Shown: positions 38,179 to 46,895, numbered from the stretch's first letter. The stretch: DNA of 64,000 bases from Streptomyces gelaticus (GCF_014649535.1 NZ_BMTF01000009.1:1-64000); one strand, 5' to 3'. Translations and numbers: made by a program. The notes: a model not told the origin generated them from the letters alone.

Positions 38179-39401
38179 TTGTCCAATCCGTCGGCCGCTC
38201 CCGCGGGCGACGAGCCCGTGTACAGGGACTGGATCTGCTTGTTGAGCTCGTCACTGAACCCGGCGACCGGCTGGCTCATCCCGGACTTCACGATCACCGA
38301 CGGTGCCTTGTCCAGGATCTGCTGCACGGACGAACCGAGGCTGGACATCGGGTAGGTGAAGCCTTCGCGCAGATTGGCGTCGGAGGCGAGCTGGCTCTTG
38401 ATGGCCTTCGGGTCGGTGGTCGCCCACTTCACGAACTCGATCGCCTCGGCCTTGTGACGCGACTTGTTCACCACGACGTACGGGTTGGAGATGTTGCCGA
38501 ACTGGCCGGACGGATAGACCCCGTCGGTCGGCATGGTGAACACGCCGATCTCGTCGCTCTTCTTCGCGGCGTCGGCGGCTGGTACGAAGAACGAACCCAT
38601 GATGTACATCGCGGACTTGCCGTTCAGGAAGGCCGTCTGACCGTCCGCGTACGTCAGGCCGAGCGCGCTCTTGTCCAGGTAGCCCTTGTCGATCCAGCTC
38701 TTGTAGTGCTCCAGGTAGGGCAGGTAGTCGCTCCTGGCGAAGGAGACCTTGCCGTCCTTGCGCTTGGCCGTCCACTCGGGGTCAGCGGTCAGCACACCCG
38801 CGTCGGCCATCATCGAGAACTGGGAGCCGGTGACCCACTGGCCGGCGGCCTGGAGCGGCTTGTAGCCGGCGCCCTTCAAGCGGCCCATGGCGGCCGTGAA
38901 CTGATCCATGGTCCGGATGCCCGCGGCGTCGATCCCGGCCTTCTCGAATGCGGCCTTGTTGTAGAAGACGAGCGACTGGATCTGCTCACCCACACCGACC
39001 ACGTAGCGCTTGCCGTCCACGGCGTACTGGTCGGCCAGCGGAGTCTTGGCGGTCCAGGGCTGGTCGGACAGGTCGGCGAAGAGCGAAGCGGTGTCGGCGG
39101 TCGGCGTGATCTGCTGGGCGACGTCCGGCGGATCGCCCGCGGCCAGGTCCTGCCGCAGCTTCGCGTCCGCCGAGATGGTGCCGGTCAGTTCGAGCTTGAC
39201 CGTGACACCGGGGTGGGACTTCTCGTAGGTGTCGAAGAGGTCGTTCCAGTACTTCTCCGTCAGATTCGGCGTGATGTTCACGATGACGCGGAGGGTCGTG
39301 CCCTCCGAGGCCTGGTCGGACCCGTTGCCACAGGCGACGGCCGATGCCATCACCAGGGGAGCCACGGCGAGTCCGCAGGTACGACGCCACATTGATTTCA
39401 T
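38157..39401 (-). CDS. Sugar-binding lipoprotein of ABC importer
   Basis: A 414-aa extracellular solute-binding protein of family 1. Signal peptide with lipobox ASAVAC (Cys 24) anchors it to the membrane. Typical elements are LRVIVNITPNLTEKYWNDLF near 37-56, FYNKAAFEKAGIDAAGIRTM near 145-165 and the C-terminal WNSQS end. It captures an oligosaccharide, probably the product of the beta-helix enzyme in the same operon. An ATCGATAG box lies 32 nt upstream of its start, where a repressor would block the promoter. Confidence 0.92.
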   Translation of the reverse strand: MKSMWRRTCGLAVAPLVMASAVACGNGSDQASEGTTLRVIVNITPNLTEKYWNDLFDTYEKSHPGVTVKLELTGTISADAKLRQDLAAGDPPDVAQQITPTADTASLFADLSDQPWTAKTPLADQYAVDGKRYVVGVGEQIQSLVFYNKAAFEKAGIDAAGIRTMDQFTAAMGRLKGAGYKPLQAAGQWVTGSQFSMMADAGVLTADPEWTAKRKDGKVSFARSDYLPYLEHYKSWIDKGYLDKSALGLTYADGQTAFLNGKSAMYIMGSFFVPAADAAKKSDEIGVFTMPTDGVYPSGQFGNISNPYVVVNKSRHKAEAIEFVKWATTDPKAIKSQLASDANLREGFTYPMSSLGSSVQQILDKAPSVIVKSGMSQPVAGFSDELNKQIQSLYTGSSPAGAADGLDKWWNSQS

Positions 39402-39432
39402 CGGGACACGCTCCGTTGCGTAGTCGTGAATA

Positions 39433-39448
39433 ATCGATAGCTGGTATT
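39433..39448. promoter_or_regulatory. ATCGATAG box 3 (importer operon promoter)
   Basis: The sequence atcgatagctggtatt lies 32-47 nt upstream of the binding-protein start. The second half is less conserved than in the other boxes. Confidence 0.6.
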
Positions 39449-39566
39449 CGGCCGCAGAGTTCCCGGTGGGGCAGTGGTGGGAGGAAGTTGCGGGCGGTCC
39501 TCGGTGCGGGCCGCCCGGCGGGGTGGTGCGATGCGGTGGAGGTGGGGCGCAGCCCTCGCCTCCGTG

Positions 39567-39582
39567 ACTATCGTCTATCGAT
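39567..39582. promoter_or_regulatory. ATCGATAG box 4 (reverse orientation)
   Basis: Read on the minus strand the sequence is atcgatagacgatagt, very close to box 1. It lies about 170 nt upstream of the importer operon start. It could give a second binding site for a looped or cooperative repressor. Confidence 0.6.
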
Positions 39583-39774
39583 TGCTGATGCTAGGGGCGG
39601 CACTCCGCTTCTTCAAGGGTGCTGCGTCAAACCTCTGAGTTCCCTTTCTCCGGGCTCCGCTGCCCGTCTGTGAGCAACCACCGCACTGTCATGCGGCCTT
39701 GGGCTACGGGGCAGCAGACCGTGAGCTTGAGGTACGTGAGGTGGCCTTCCCAACTCCTCGTCGGCTGCGGGTCG

Positions 39775-39957
39775 TCAACGGTCGTACTCCTGCTGCGACA
39801 TGGCCTCCCGGCTGCGCACCCACTCGTGCCGGGCGGCCAGGCTGTACAGGCCGAAGTGGACGAAGAGCCCGAAGCGTGCAGCCTCGAACCAACCGGTGTG
39901 GACAGGGAATTCAGTGGAAGCATCGGTCACTGACGGCTCCTGGCACATTGACATCAC
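39775..39957 (-). pseudogene. N-terminal remnant of a GH29 alpha-L-fucosidase
   Basis: The 60-residue frame contains TGWFEAARFGLFVHFGLYSL followed by AARHEWVRSREAMSQQEYDR. This matches the conserved start of GH29 alpha-L-fucosidases (W-F-x-x-A-R-F-G-x-F-x-H-x-G-x-Y-S). Those enzymes are 400 aa or longer, and neither the catalytic Asp nor any later part is present before the TGA at 39775. Sequence beyond the stop does not resume in another frame. Box 5 sits just upstream in the correct position for its promoter. It is therefore a decayed member of the regulon. Confidence 0.75.
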
Positions 39958-39980
39958 TAATCGATTGGCTGTTATCTACC

Positions 39981-39996
39981 ATCGATAGGCGATGAT
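39981..39996. promoter_or_regulatory. ATCGATAG box 5 (divergent RraA-like/GH29 promoter)
   Basis: The sequence atcgataggcgatgat lies between the fucosidase remnant and the RraA-like gene. A related ATCGATT sequence 20 nt to the left may be a weaker half-site. Confidence 0.6.
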
Positions 39997-40039
39997 GTCA
40001 CTGGCGTTGCGTGCGACGAGCACGCGGAGAGGCAAGTGC

Positions 40040-40876
40040 ATGCACCCGATTGGGGATCAGGAAGCGCCGACGGCGGGGGCGACCCGCATCAAGGGGGCGG
40101 AGGAGACACGTACCTATGAGTCGATGCGAGCGCCGGTCCACACCTCGGCCTACGTACGACCCACCTCGCAGATGGTGGAAGCGCTCAAGGACGTGAGCGC
40201 CGCGACAGCGTGTGCGAAGCTGCATCAGATGGGCATCACCCGGACGTTCATCGACGGACCCGTGCCGCTGCACCGCGAGCCGGACGTCAAGATCACCGGC
40301 GGCGCGGTGACACTGGAGTTCCTGCCGCAGCGCGAGGACGTCTTCAACGGCGCGGAGCAGGAGGACATCGAGCGCAAGACCCCGCTGTGGGGTGTCCTCG
40401 AATCCATCCGGCCCGGTGACGTGCTCGTCGTGTCGGCCCGTGGCAGCCACTTCACCGGCTGCCTCGGCGACATGCTTGTGCGCTACTTCAAGCTGCGCGG
40501 CGGTGCCGGGATCGTGGTGGACGGACGGATACGGGACGCGGCCCGGGTCCGTGCGCTCGGCGTGCCCATCTGGTGCACCGGCGTCACCCCGCACTACGCC
40601 TCGCAGACCGAGCTGTTCCCGTCCGCGTTCAATGTGCCCGTCGGCGTCGGCGGCGCTCTGGTGACGCCCGGTGACCTGATCCTCGCCGACGAGGACGGCG
40701 CCGTCGTCGTACCGCAGCGGAACGCGATCCCGCTGGCCGAGGACTCCCTGCTGCACCAGGACCGCGAGGAGTTCGCCCGCCGCCGCCTCGACGAGGGCGG
40801 ACGGCTCTCCGACTACTACCCGCTCACCGGCGAGGGCCTGACCGAGTACCTGGCCGGCCGCCCGGCTGCCACCTGA
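40040..40876 (+). CDS. RraA-like/4-hydroxy-4-methyl-2-oxoglutarate aldolase family protein
   Basis: A 278-aa member of the RraA-like superfamily. The key segment is GGAGIVVDGRIRDAARVRAL near 155-175, which holds the D-G-x-x-R-D motif of metal-dependent HMG/oxaloacetate aldolases. True RraA proteins are about 160 aa; the extra length and the Cys-containing GVPIWCTGVTPH stretch point to the catabolic aldolase branch. It could cleave or decarboxylate a 2-keto acid formed from the sugar acid. ATG 40040 has GGAGAGG upstream; the frame is open to 39992. Box 5 lies in its promoter region, placing it in the GntR regulon. Confidence 0.8.
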   Translation: MHPIGDQEAPTAGATRIKGAEETRTYESMRAPVHTSAYVRPTSQMVEALKDVSAATACAKLHQMGITRTFIDGPVPLHREPDVKITGGAVTLEFLPQREDVFNGAEQEDIERKTPLWGVLESIRPGDVLVVSARGSHFTGCLGDMLVRYFKLRGGAGIVVDGRIRDAARVRALGVPIWCTGVTPHYASQTELFPSAFNVPVGVGGALVTPGDLILADEDGAVVVPQRNAIPLAEDSLLHQDREEFARRRLDEGGRLSDYYPLTGEGLTEYLAGRPAAT

Positions 40877-41220
40877 GCCGCGGCGGGGCCACTCGCCACC
40901 ACACGCGATTCCGGAGGCGGGCGGTGCTCTCCCCCGCGGGCCGGCGCGGCAGGTCCGGGGGGCGTGGCAGAACAGGCCGGCGCATCCGGCCTGTTCGCGC
41001 CCCCTGCGTCCCGTGAAGGGGCCGGTCCCGCACGGTCGTCGCCGGATCCGAGTCCTGCGCGCCGGGCCGTGCGGGATGTGCGAGGCTTCGGCCGTGAGGC
41101 ACTCCGCAACAGCCGCCGTTCTCCGCACGGCCGACCTGGCCGCATCCCACCGCTAGTGTGTGATGGATGTGAACTGCACGGCCGGCAGCGCCTGCAATCG
41201 AGACTGAAGTGGTAGGTGCC
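40877..41220. other. Intergenic region before the RimJ-like gene
   Basis: A 344-bp stretch with no credible gene. It probably carries the end of the RraA-like transcript and the promoter of the next gene. I found no clear hairpin. Confidence 0.4.
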
Positions 41221-41787
41221 ATGAGCGACATGTGGACCGGCGAGAAGGTACGCCTGCGAGGTGTCGAGCCCGAGGACTGGGAGGGCTTTCGGGACCTGGC
41301 CCGGAACACCCTCGATGTCCGCAACGCCGACCTGGTCGACCCGCCGCGCTCCGCCGAGAGCTTCCGTTCCTGGACTGCGGAGCGGGCCGGGCGTCCGCCG
41401 GGAGGCGAAGCATTCCGCCTGGTGGTGGAGGCGCTGGCCGACCACGCGTTCGCAGGGGCCGTCACAGTCGGTGAGACCGACAGCCGTGCGGGTCGGTTCA
41501 GGACGGGTGTCGTGATCGCCCGCGAGCACCGCCGCATGGGCTACGCGGCCGAGGCGACCGAACTCGTCCTCACCTACATGTTCGCCGAACAGCGCTACAA
41601 CAAGTGCGAGGTGGAGGTCTACGCCTTCAACGAGGCCTCGCTCGCCCTCTATTACAGGCTCGGCTTCGTCGAGGAGGGGCGGCTGCGCCAGCACGAATTC
41701 TTCGCCGGCGGCCACCACGACGTCGTGCTGCTCGGTATCACCGCCGATGAACACTGGGCCACCCACCGGCGACCGTCGGTGCGGTGA
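41221..41787 (+). CDS. RimJ/RimL-type GNAT acetyltransferase
   Basis: A 188-aa acetyltransferase of the group that modifies N-terminal or side-chain amines. The acetyl-CoA region is GVVIAREHRRMGYAAEATEL near 100-120 with the R-R-M-G-Y-A loop. It ends with the typical FNEASLALYYRLGFVEEGRL near 140-160. ATG 41221 is preferred (AGTGGTAGGTGCC upstream); ATG 41209 is in frame. It stands alone and the substrate is unknown. The C-terminal region of the truncated alpha-galactosidase-like gene runs antisense into it. Confidence 0.85.
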   Translation: MSDMWTGEKVRLRGVEPEDWEGFRDLARNTLDVRNADLVDPPRSAESFRSWTAERAGRPPGGEAFRLVVEALADHAFAGAVTVGETDSRAGRFRTGVVIAREHRRMGYAAEATELVLTYMFAEQRYNKCEVEVYAFNEASLALYYRLGFVEEGRLRQHEFFAGGHHDVVLLGITADEHWATHRRPSVR

Positions 41788-43679
41788 GTGCCGTGCTGGG
41801 CAACATCGCGCACATTCCGTTCCATGAGCGGCGGGCCACACCTCTCCCGTTCCGTCGTCGTGGCCCGCTCGCGAAGCGCAACCCGCGACCGGTCTCCCTC
41901 CTGGCCGACCGGCCGCGGGCGGTGCTCGCGCCCGTTCGGACACCCTGTCACGGTCGGCGCGGAGACCGCGGCACCCGGCGCGGCAGCCGTCGTCGAGGCC
42001 CACCGTGACGCCGCCCGCTGCCTGGACGTACTGGTCGCGCTGGACCGTGCCGGCGAGGGCGCCTGCCGCGACGACCTCGGCATCCACGGCATCCTTCTGG
42101 GCCCGGCGGGCCGCGAGGAACTGGACCGAACGGCGCCGCGAACGGCCCGGTCACCCATGTCACTTCGGAGGGCTGCCTCCTGCCGTATGAGGGGCGTTCG
42201 TCGACGCGCGCACTCGGCGAGGGTGTCCCGGTGGCCGGGGGAGAGCAGGGAGAGGCGGGTGGAGATCTGGGGGACCGCGTGCAGAGCGCCGTGGACGTGC
42301 CGGGCGACGGTCTCGGGTGTCGCGTCCGGGTCCCACATCAGCATGTCGGAGTGCACGACGCCGCCCGGGGCGAGCAGCGCGACATCCAGGGTCCGCACGC
42401 GGTTGGCGACGGGGTCGGCCGGACAGTCCGACGCACGCAGGGCGTTGGCGAATGTGGTCATGGCCGGTCCGGTGTAGGGCTGGCGCAGTTCCAGGACCAC
42501 GTCGTCCCCGCGCAGGGAGCGCAGGTCGTCGCGCAGCCGGGTCAGAAGCTCGGCCAGGGCCTGCCCGACGTCGGCGATGTAGCCCGGCTCCCGCGCACTG
42601 CACGGCGGGGTGTCCGCGTAGGCCATCACCTCGTCCAGGAAGTCGAGCTTGAGTCCGTCGAGATGGTTCTCCTCGACGAGTGTGCGACAGGTGGTGACGA
42701 CGTGGTCGCGTACGTCGCGGTGGCGCGGATCGAGGACATGACAGTCCAGATGCGGGACGTACCGAGGTGCGCGCCCCGCCCACGCACGGTGGGCGTCCGA
42801 GCGGTTCCCGAGGAGCAGCGGTGCGATCCACATGATGTGGCGCAGGCCCAGGCCCTGGATCTTCCTGACATGGCCGGGCAGGTCGGGGAACTCGGCGGGA
42901 TCGGGCAGCCAGTCGCCGCAGCCCGCGTAGCCGCGGCCGGTGCCGTGCAGTTGCCACCCGTCGTCGAGAAAGAGCTGGCCGCAGCCGAGTTCGGCCGCGA
43001 GAGCGGCCTCCGCCTCGACATCGGCCGCGTTCACGTCCTGAGTGAAGGCGTACCACGTCGAGTACACCGGTGTACGGGCGAAGTCCGGCACCGGCAGCAG
43101 GCGTACGGCCGAAAGCTCCGTCAGCCAGTCCCGCAGCTCCCGCAGCGCCGCCGCCACGGTGACGCCGGGGGTGGCGAGGCGTACGAGGCAGCTCTCGCCC
43201 GGCGCCAGCGGGAAGCGCAGCCATACGCCGAAGCGCTTGTGCTCCTCGGACACCCCGAAGCGGATCAGACTCTGCCCCACGACGCGGTCGGCGGCGAACG
43301 CCAGCAGGCTCTGCCCCGCCGCGTCGTACAGGCATCCGGCCGGTGCGGAGCGGATGAGCGACAGGGGCCGCCAGGCCGACCAGTCGGCGGGCAGCGTCCG
43401 CTCCCACCCCGCGTCGGGGTGCCAGAAGCCCGTGGCGTCGCCGAGCGGGACATCGAGGCGGACGGTGACCTGGACCGCCGTGCCCGCCGTGACGTGCACG
43501 AGGGACGACTGCCCCGGGGCCGTCCCCCTGGCCGCGCCGACAGCGCCGCCGGAGGCACGGACGCTGACCGTCACACCGTCGATGCGGAGCGCGGAGGGAT
43601 CCTGCCACCACTGGTCGTCGTCGAAGGGCGACGCCGTGACGGGCTCGGCCGCGGCGGGTGGGGAAGGGGCGGTGTTCAC
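41652..43679 (-). CDS. Alpha-galactosidase-like protein with aberrant 3' end
   Basis: The reading frame encodes 675 aa. About residues 1-490 are a GH36-like glycosidase with a beta-sandwich and a TIM barrel: FLDDGWQLHG near 235, DGLKLDFLDEV near 345-355 and DVVLELRQPYTGPAMT near 395-410. Normal members then have a long C-terminal sandwich. Here the frame instead continues as Arg/Ser-rich sequence that is antisense to the PucR remnant and the GNAT gene. The junction is near 42150-42200. The gene is therefore probably inactive, or makes a chimeric protein. GTG 43679 has GGAGG 6 nt upstream. It is third in an operon after the GH36 and phosphodiesterase genes. Confidence 0.65.
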   Translation of the reverse strand: MNTAPSPPAAAEPVTASPFDDDQWWQDPSALRIDGVTVSVRASGGAVGAARGTAPGQSSLVHVTAGTAVQVTVRLDVPLGDATGFWHPDAGWERTLPADWSAWRPLSLIRSAPAGCLYDAAGQSLLAFAADRVVGQSLIRFGVSEEHKRFGVWLRFPLAPGESCLVRLATPGVTVAAALRELRDWLTELSAVRLLPVPDFARTPVYSTWYAFTQDVNAADVEAEAALAAELGCGQLFLDDGWQLHGTGRGYAGCGDWLPDPAEFPDLPGHVRKIQGLGLRHIMWIAPLLLGNRSDAHRAWAGRAPRYVPHLDCHVLDPRHRDVRDHVVTTCRTLVEENHLDGLKLDFLDEVMAYADTPPCSAREPGYIADVGQALAELLTRLRDDLRSLRGDDVVLELRQPYTGPAMTTFANALRASDCPADPVANRVRTLDVALLAPGGVVHSDMLMWDPDATPETVARHVHGALHAVPQISTRLSLLSPGHRDTLAECARRRTPLIRQEAALRSDMGDRAVRGAVRSSSSRPAGPRRMPWMPRSSRQAPSPARSSATSTSRQRAASRWASTTAAAPGAAVSAPTVTGCPNGREHRPRPVGQEGDRSRVALRERATTTERERCGPPLMERNVRDVAQHGTHRTDGRRWVAQCSSAVIPSSTTSWWPPAKNSCWRSRPSSTKPSL
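41890..42147 (+). pseudogene. Remnant of a PucR-family regulator
   Basis: The frame at 41938-42147 reads HPVTVGAETAAPGAAAVVEA, then HRDAARCLDVLVALDRAGEG and DDLGIHGILLGPAGREEL. This is the end of the CdaR/GGDEF-like domain that precedes the helix-turn-helix in PucR-type regulators. The preceding ~48 nt (LLADRPRAVLA) continue it in another frame. The DNA-binding domain is absent: the sequence breaks off where the truncated alpha-galactosidase-like gene begins on the other strand. It is clearly debris from an old rearrangement. Confidence 0.6.
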
Positions 43680-43697
43680 GGAAGTCCTCCGGTCGGA

Positions 43698-44552
43698 TCA
43701 GGGGGTGAAGGGGGTGCCGTCCAAGGTCCAGTGGGAGTCGGGGGTGATGCCGAGGGCGGTGTAGACATGGGCGGCGACGTCGGAGTGGTGGAGGGCCGAC
43801 GGGGCCTTGCCCGCGGGCAGACCGGGACCGCACGCGGCGACCCAGGCCGTTCGCTCCTGCGGGCTGCGTCCCCCGTGGCCTCCTTCGTCGCGATGGCCGT
43901 GGTCCGTCACCACGATGATCGTCCACTGCTCCGCCGCGTCGCCGGACCGTTGCCGTACGGAGGTGAGGAGCCGCCCGAGCCGCCGGTCCGCGGCCTCGAT
44001 GGAACGGCGGTACTCCTGGCCGCAGCCGAGGAAGTGGGCGGTCTCGTCGACGGCGCCCAGGTAGACGAATCCGGCGTGCAGTTCCTCGTCCAGGCCGAGA
44101 AGGTGTTCCGCCTCGGCGGTCACCCTGTCGTCCACTTCCTCCCATGCTTCGGGGGTGTCCGCGCGCGGGGCGACGTAACCGAGCCGGGTGGGGGCGACGA
44201 AGAGCGGGCCACCCTGCTGCGCGAGGAAGAGCGGTGCCCAGCCTCCGACGGCGAAGGTCCGCTTTCCGCAGTCGGCGGCGAGGCGGGTCGTGAAGTCGGG
44301 GAAGACGTCCAGACGGTTGCCGTCGAAGCGGTTGGCCCACACCCCGTGCTTGGTGACGCCGACGCCGGTGACGATGGTGGTCCAGCAGGGGCCGGACATC
44401 GTCGGTGTCCCGGGATCCACCTCCACAGGAGCCAGGAATCCCGCGCGGGCGATCCCGTCGAGGTGGGGGGTGTCGAGTTCGGGGAGCAGGTCGAGGCGTA
44501 CGCCGTCGATGCCGACCACCAGTACGCGGGCGGTGTCCTGGGCGGTGTCCAT
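43698..44552 (-). CDS. Nucleotide pyrophosphatase/phosphodiesterase-family protein
   Basis: A 284-aa alkaline phosphatase-superfamily hydrolase. It has metal site VGIDGVRLDLL near 13-23, nucleophile region TPTMSGPCWTTIVTGVG near 49-65 (Thr/Ser), YLGAVDETAHFLG near 165-177 and VVTDHGHRDEGGHGG near 214-228, matching type I phosphodiesterase/NPP enzymes. No signal peptide is seen, so it is probably cytoplasmic. It lies between two alpha-galactosidase-type genes in the same operon, suggesting that a phosphate group on the glycan is removed. The substrate is unknown. Confidence 0.85.
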   Translation of the reverse strand: MDTAQDTARVLVVGIDGVRLDLLPELDTPHLDGIARAGFLAPVEVDPGTPTMSGPCWTTIVTGVGVTKHGVWANRFDGNRLDVFPDFTTRLAADCGKRTFAVGGWAPLFLAQQGGPLFVAPTRLGYVAPRADTPEAWEEVDDRVTAEAEHLLGLDEELHAGFVYLGAVDETAHFLGCGQEYRRSIEAADRRLGRLLTSVRQRSGDAAEQWTIIVVTDHGHRDEGGHGGRSPQERTAWVAACGPGLPAGKAPSALHHSDVAAHVYTALGITPDSHWTLDGTPFTP

Positions 44553-44611
44553 GGGCGGATCCAGAGGTTTCGTGGGTGGGCGAGGGAATCAGGCGTCGCG
44601 GGGCGCGACGC

Positions 44612-46756
44612 TCAGGGGCCGACGCGGCGGAGCCGGATCAGGCTGCTGGCGTAGTCGCCGACGGGAAGTCGCGGGTCGATGCCCTGGTGGACCAGGACGG
44701 CGCCGCCGTACTCCCGGTTCAGGTCCGGATCCAGGTAGCGGGCCTCGGGGTCGAGCGCGGGCAGTCGCACCGGGGCGGGCCGGTGACCGAAGCGGGTGCT
44801 GGGGCGGCAGACGAGTACCACGTGCTCGCTGTCGTCGGGCGCCGCGTAGTGCACGGCGGTCACCGATCCGCCCGACGCGACGCGGTGCTGGATTCCCCGC
44901 TGCACGAGCGGACGGATCTGCTTGTACTGGGCGACGAGCTCGGCGGCCTCTTCGAGTTCCTCGTCGGACCAGGACGCCAGGTCTCCGCCCAGCCCCAACG
45001 CCCCGGCCATGGCGACGTGGAAGCGGAAACGCAGGGGGGTGCGCCGGCCGGTGGCGGGGTTGGGGCTGTCGGTGACCCACGCGGCCATGGCCTGGGCGGG
45101 GAAGAGTTGAGAGAAGCCGTGGTGGATGCCGATCCGGTCGACCGGGTCGGTGTTGTCCGAGGTCCAGGCCTGGTCGGTGCGGGCCATCATGCCGAGGTCT
45201 ACGCGCCCGCCGCCGCCCGCGCAGGCCTCGATGCGCAGACCGGGGTGGGCGACACGGAGCCGGTCCATGATCCGGTGGACGGCCCGGGTGTGATCGATCC
45301 ACAAGCGGTCGGGGTCGGGGCAGCCGTCCCAACCCGCCTCGGTGAAAGCTCGGTTGGCATCCCACTTGAGCCAGTCGACGTCGTGGTCGCGCACCAGGCG
45401 GTCGAGCGTCTCCTGGGCCCAGGCCTCGACCTCGGGCCGGGCGAAGTTCAGTACCAGTTGGTTGCGGAGCTCGGTCGCGTCGAGGTGGGGGGAGTGGACG
45501 ACCCAGTCGGGATGGGCGCGGTACAACTCGCTGTCGCGGTTGACCATTTCCGGTTCCACCCACAGCCCGAACTCCATGCCGAGGCGGTGCACCTCGTCGG
45601 CGAGCGGACGCAGTCCGCGGGGGAAGGCCTCGGGGCGGGGAGTCCAGTCGCCGAGCCCGGACCGGTCGTCGTGGCGGGTGCCGAACCAGCCGTCGTCCAG
45701 AACGAAGAGCTCCGCACCGAGCCGGGCGGCCAGGTGTGCAAGGCGGATCTGGCCGGCTTCGGTGACGTCGAATCCGGTGGCCTCCCACGAGTTGTAGAGG
45801 ACCGGCCGGTCCCGGTCGGGCTCCGGCAGTACGTGTCGGCGTATGTAGTCGTGCCAGGCGCGGCCGGCCGCACCGAAGCCGTGCGGGGTGTAGAGGCCGG
45901 CGTACACCGGTGTGCGAAGGCTCTCGCCCGGCCGCAGAGTCCAACTGAGGCCCTCGTGACCGAATCCACCGGTCCAGGTGGTGCGGCCGACCGGATCGCG
46001 ATGGACCGTGACACGCCAACTCCCGCTCCAGGCGAGCGCGGTGCTCCACACCTCGCCCCGCTCCTCGCTCGCGCTGCCGTCATCGAGCGCCAGCCAGGGA
46101 CTCGCGTGGTGGCCGGTGAGTCCCCGACGGCTCGTCAGTACGGTCTCGGCAACGGGGAGCCGGTCGCGCTGGAGCTGGAACTCGCTGTTCCAGCCGCCCA
46201 CCAGATGGCTGAGCCGGTAGTCGGAAAGCGCCGGAGCGGTCCAGGAGGCCGAGTCCAGCCGGTTCACGGTGACCGGATCGGGCGGGCCGTCCGCGGTTCC
46301 GGTGTGGGTCAGTTCCGTCCAGCGCTCGACGACGTCGGTGCCGGGCCGGACGCGGTAGCACAGCTCGGCCCGCAGGGGGCGGTGCCGGTCGTCGAGGCGC
46401 AGCCGGAGCTCGCCGCCGTCGACGGTGTGTCCGGAGAAGCGCCACTGGGCGCCGCGGGTGCCGTCGGCGAAGCGGACCTGCAGGCCGGCCGGTCCGAAGC
46501 GCGCGCCGGTCTGCGGTGCGAGTTCGTCGGCGGCGGCGTCCGCCTCGAAGCTGCTTGCGGCGGGGGAGACCGGGTCCGGCAGCGCGGCCAGGGAGTCGGT
46601 GTCGAGTCGTGCGCCCCAATACAGGTGCCGGGGGCTGCCATCGGGGGCGACGCGGACGGCGTACACGCTGTTCGGGGTGGACAGGACCGCGAGGCCGAGG
46701 TCGGGATCGAAGGTGACGAGCGGGAGCGTGGCTAGCACGGATGGGTCCCCTGACAT
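44612..46756 (-). CDS. GH36 alpha-galactosidase
   Basis: A 714-aa retaining alpha-galactosidase that releases terminal alpha-galactose. The N-terminal supersandwich is followed by the barrel: NSWEATGFDV near 320, FVLDDGWFGTRHDDRSGLGD near 342-361, the nucleophile Asp of KWDANR at 466, and the acid/base in SDNTDPVDR near 527. A short C-terminal sandwich ends it. Its length fits the family. No signal peptide is present, so it acts on imported oligosaccharides. ATG 46756 is used. It is divergent from the ROK regulator across an AT-rich operator. Confidence 0.95.
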   Translation of the reverse strand: MSGDPSVLATLPLVTFDPDLGLAVLSTPNSVYAVRVAPDGSPRHLYWGARLDTDSLAALPDPVSPAASSFEADAAADELAPQTGARFGPAGLQVRFADGTRGAQWRFSGHTVDGGELRLRLDDRHRPLRAELCYRVRPGTDVVERWTELTHTGTADGPPDPVTVNRLDSASWTAPALSDYRLSHLVGGWNSEFQLQRDRLPVAETVLTSRRGLTGHHASPWLALDDGSASEERGEVWSTALAWSGSWRVTVHRDPVGRTTWTGGFGHEGLSWTLRPGESLRTPVYAGLYTPHGFGAAGRAWHDYIRRHVLPEPDRDRPVLYNSWEATGFDVTEAGQIRLAHLAARLGAELFVLDDGWFGTRHDDRSGLGDWTPRPEAFPRGLRPLADEVHRLGMEFGLWVEPEMVNRDSELYRAHPDWVVHSPHLDATELRNQLVLNFARPEVEAWAQETLDRLVRDHDVDWLKWDANRAFTEAGWDGCPDPDRLWIDHTRAVHRIMDRLRVAHPGLRIEACAGGGGRVDLGMMARTDQAWTSDNTDPVDRIGIHHGFSQLFPAQAMAAWVTDSPNPATGRRTPLRFRFHVAMAGALGLGGDLASWSDEELEEAAELVAQYKQIRPLVQRGIQHRVASGGSVTAVHYAAPDDSEHVVLVCRPSTRFGHRPAPVRLPALDPEARYLDPDLNREYGGAVLVHQGIDPRLPVGDYASSLIRLRRVGP

Positions 46757-46866
46757 GCGGAGAAGAACGGGGTCGTGTCCAGGGCGGCGTGGGGCACGGC
46801 CGACGCCGCGATCCGGTGCCATGGACAGGCACGGAGGCGGCCCCGAGCGTAGGACGGCACCAACTC

Positions 46867-46895
46867 ATAAATCAATACTGGAAGAAGTTATTTAT
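46867..46895. promoter_or_regulatory. AT-rich operator between GH36 and ROK genes
   Basis: ATAAAT (46867-46872) and ATTTAT (46890-46895) form an inverted repeat with an 17-nt spacer, in the only clearly AT-rich patch of this promoter region. It lies just upstream of the ROK start, so autoregulation of the divergent pair is likely. Confidence 0.55.

Larger units (their letters stand above)
39402..39774. other. Importer promoter region and debris
   Basis: It holds boxes 3 and 4 and, at its right end, sequence downstream of the fucosidase remnant that no longer resembles that family. The open frames here are short and I assign none of them. Confidence 0.4.

Noticed and set aside
42160..44340. 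726-aa minus-strand open frame
   Set aside because: Overlaps the phosphodiesterase and GH36-like genes in another frame and is Arg/Pro-rich without motifs.
44405..46735. 776-aa plus-strand open frame
   Set aside because: Antisense shadow of the GH36 alpha-galactosidase, whose catalytic motifs are intact.
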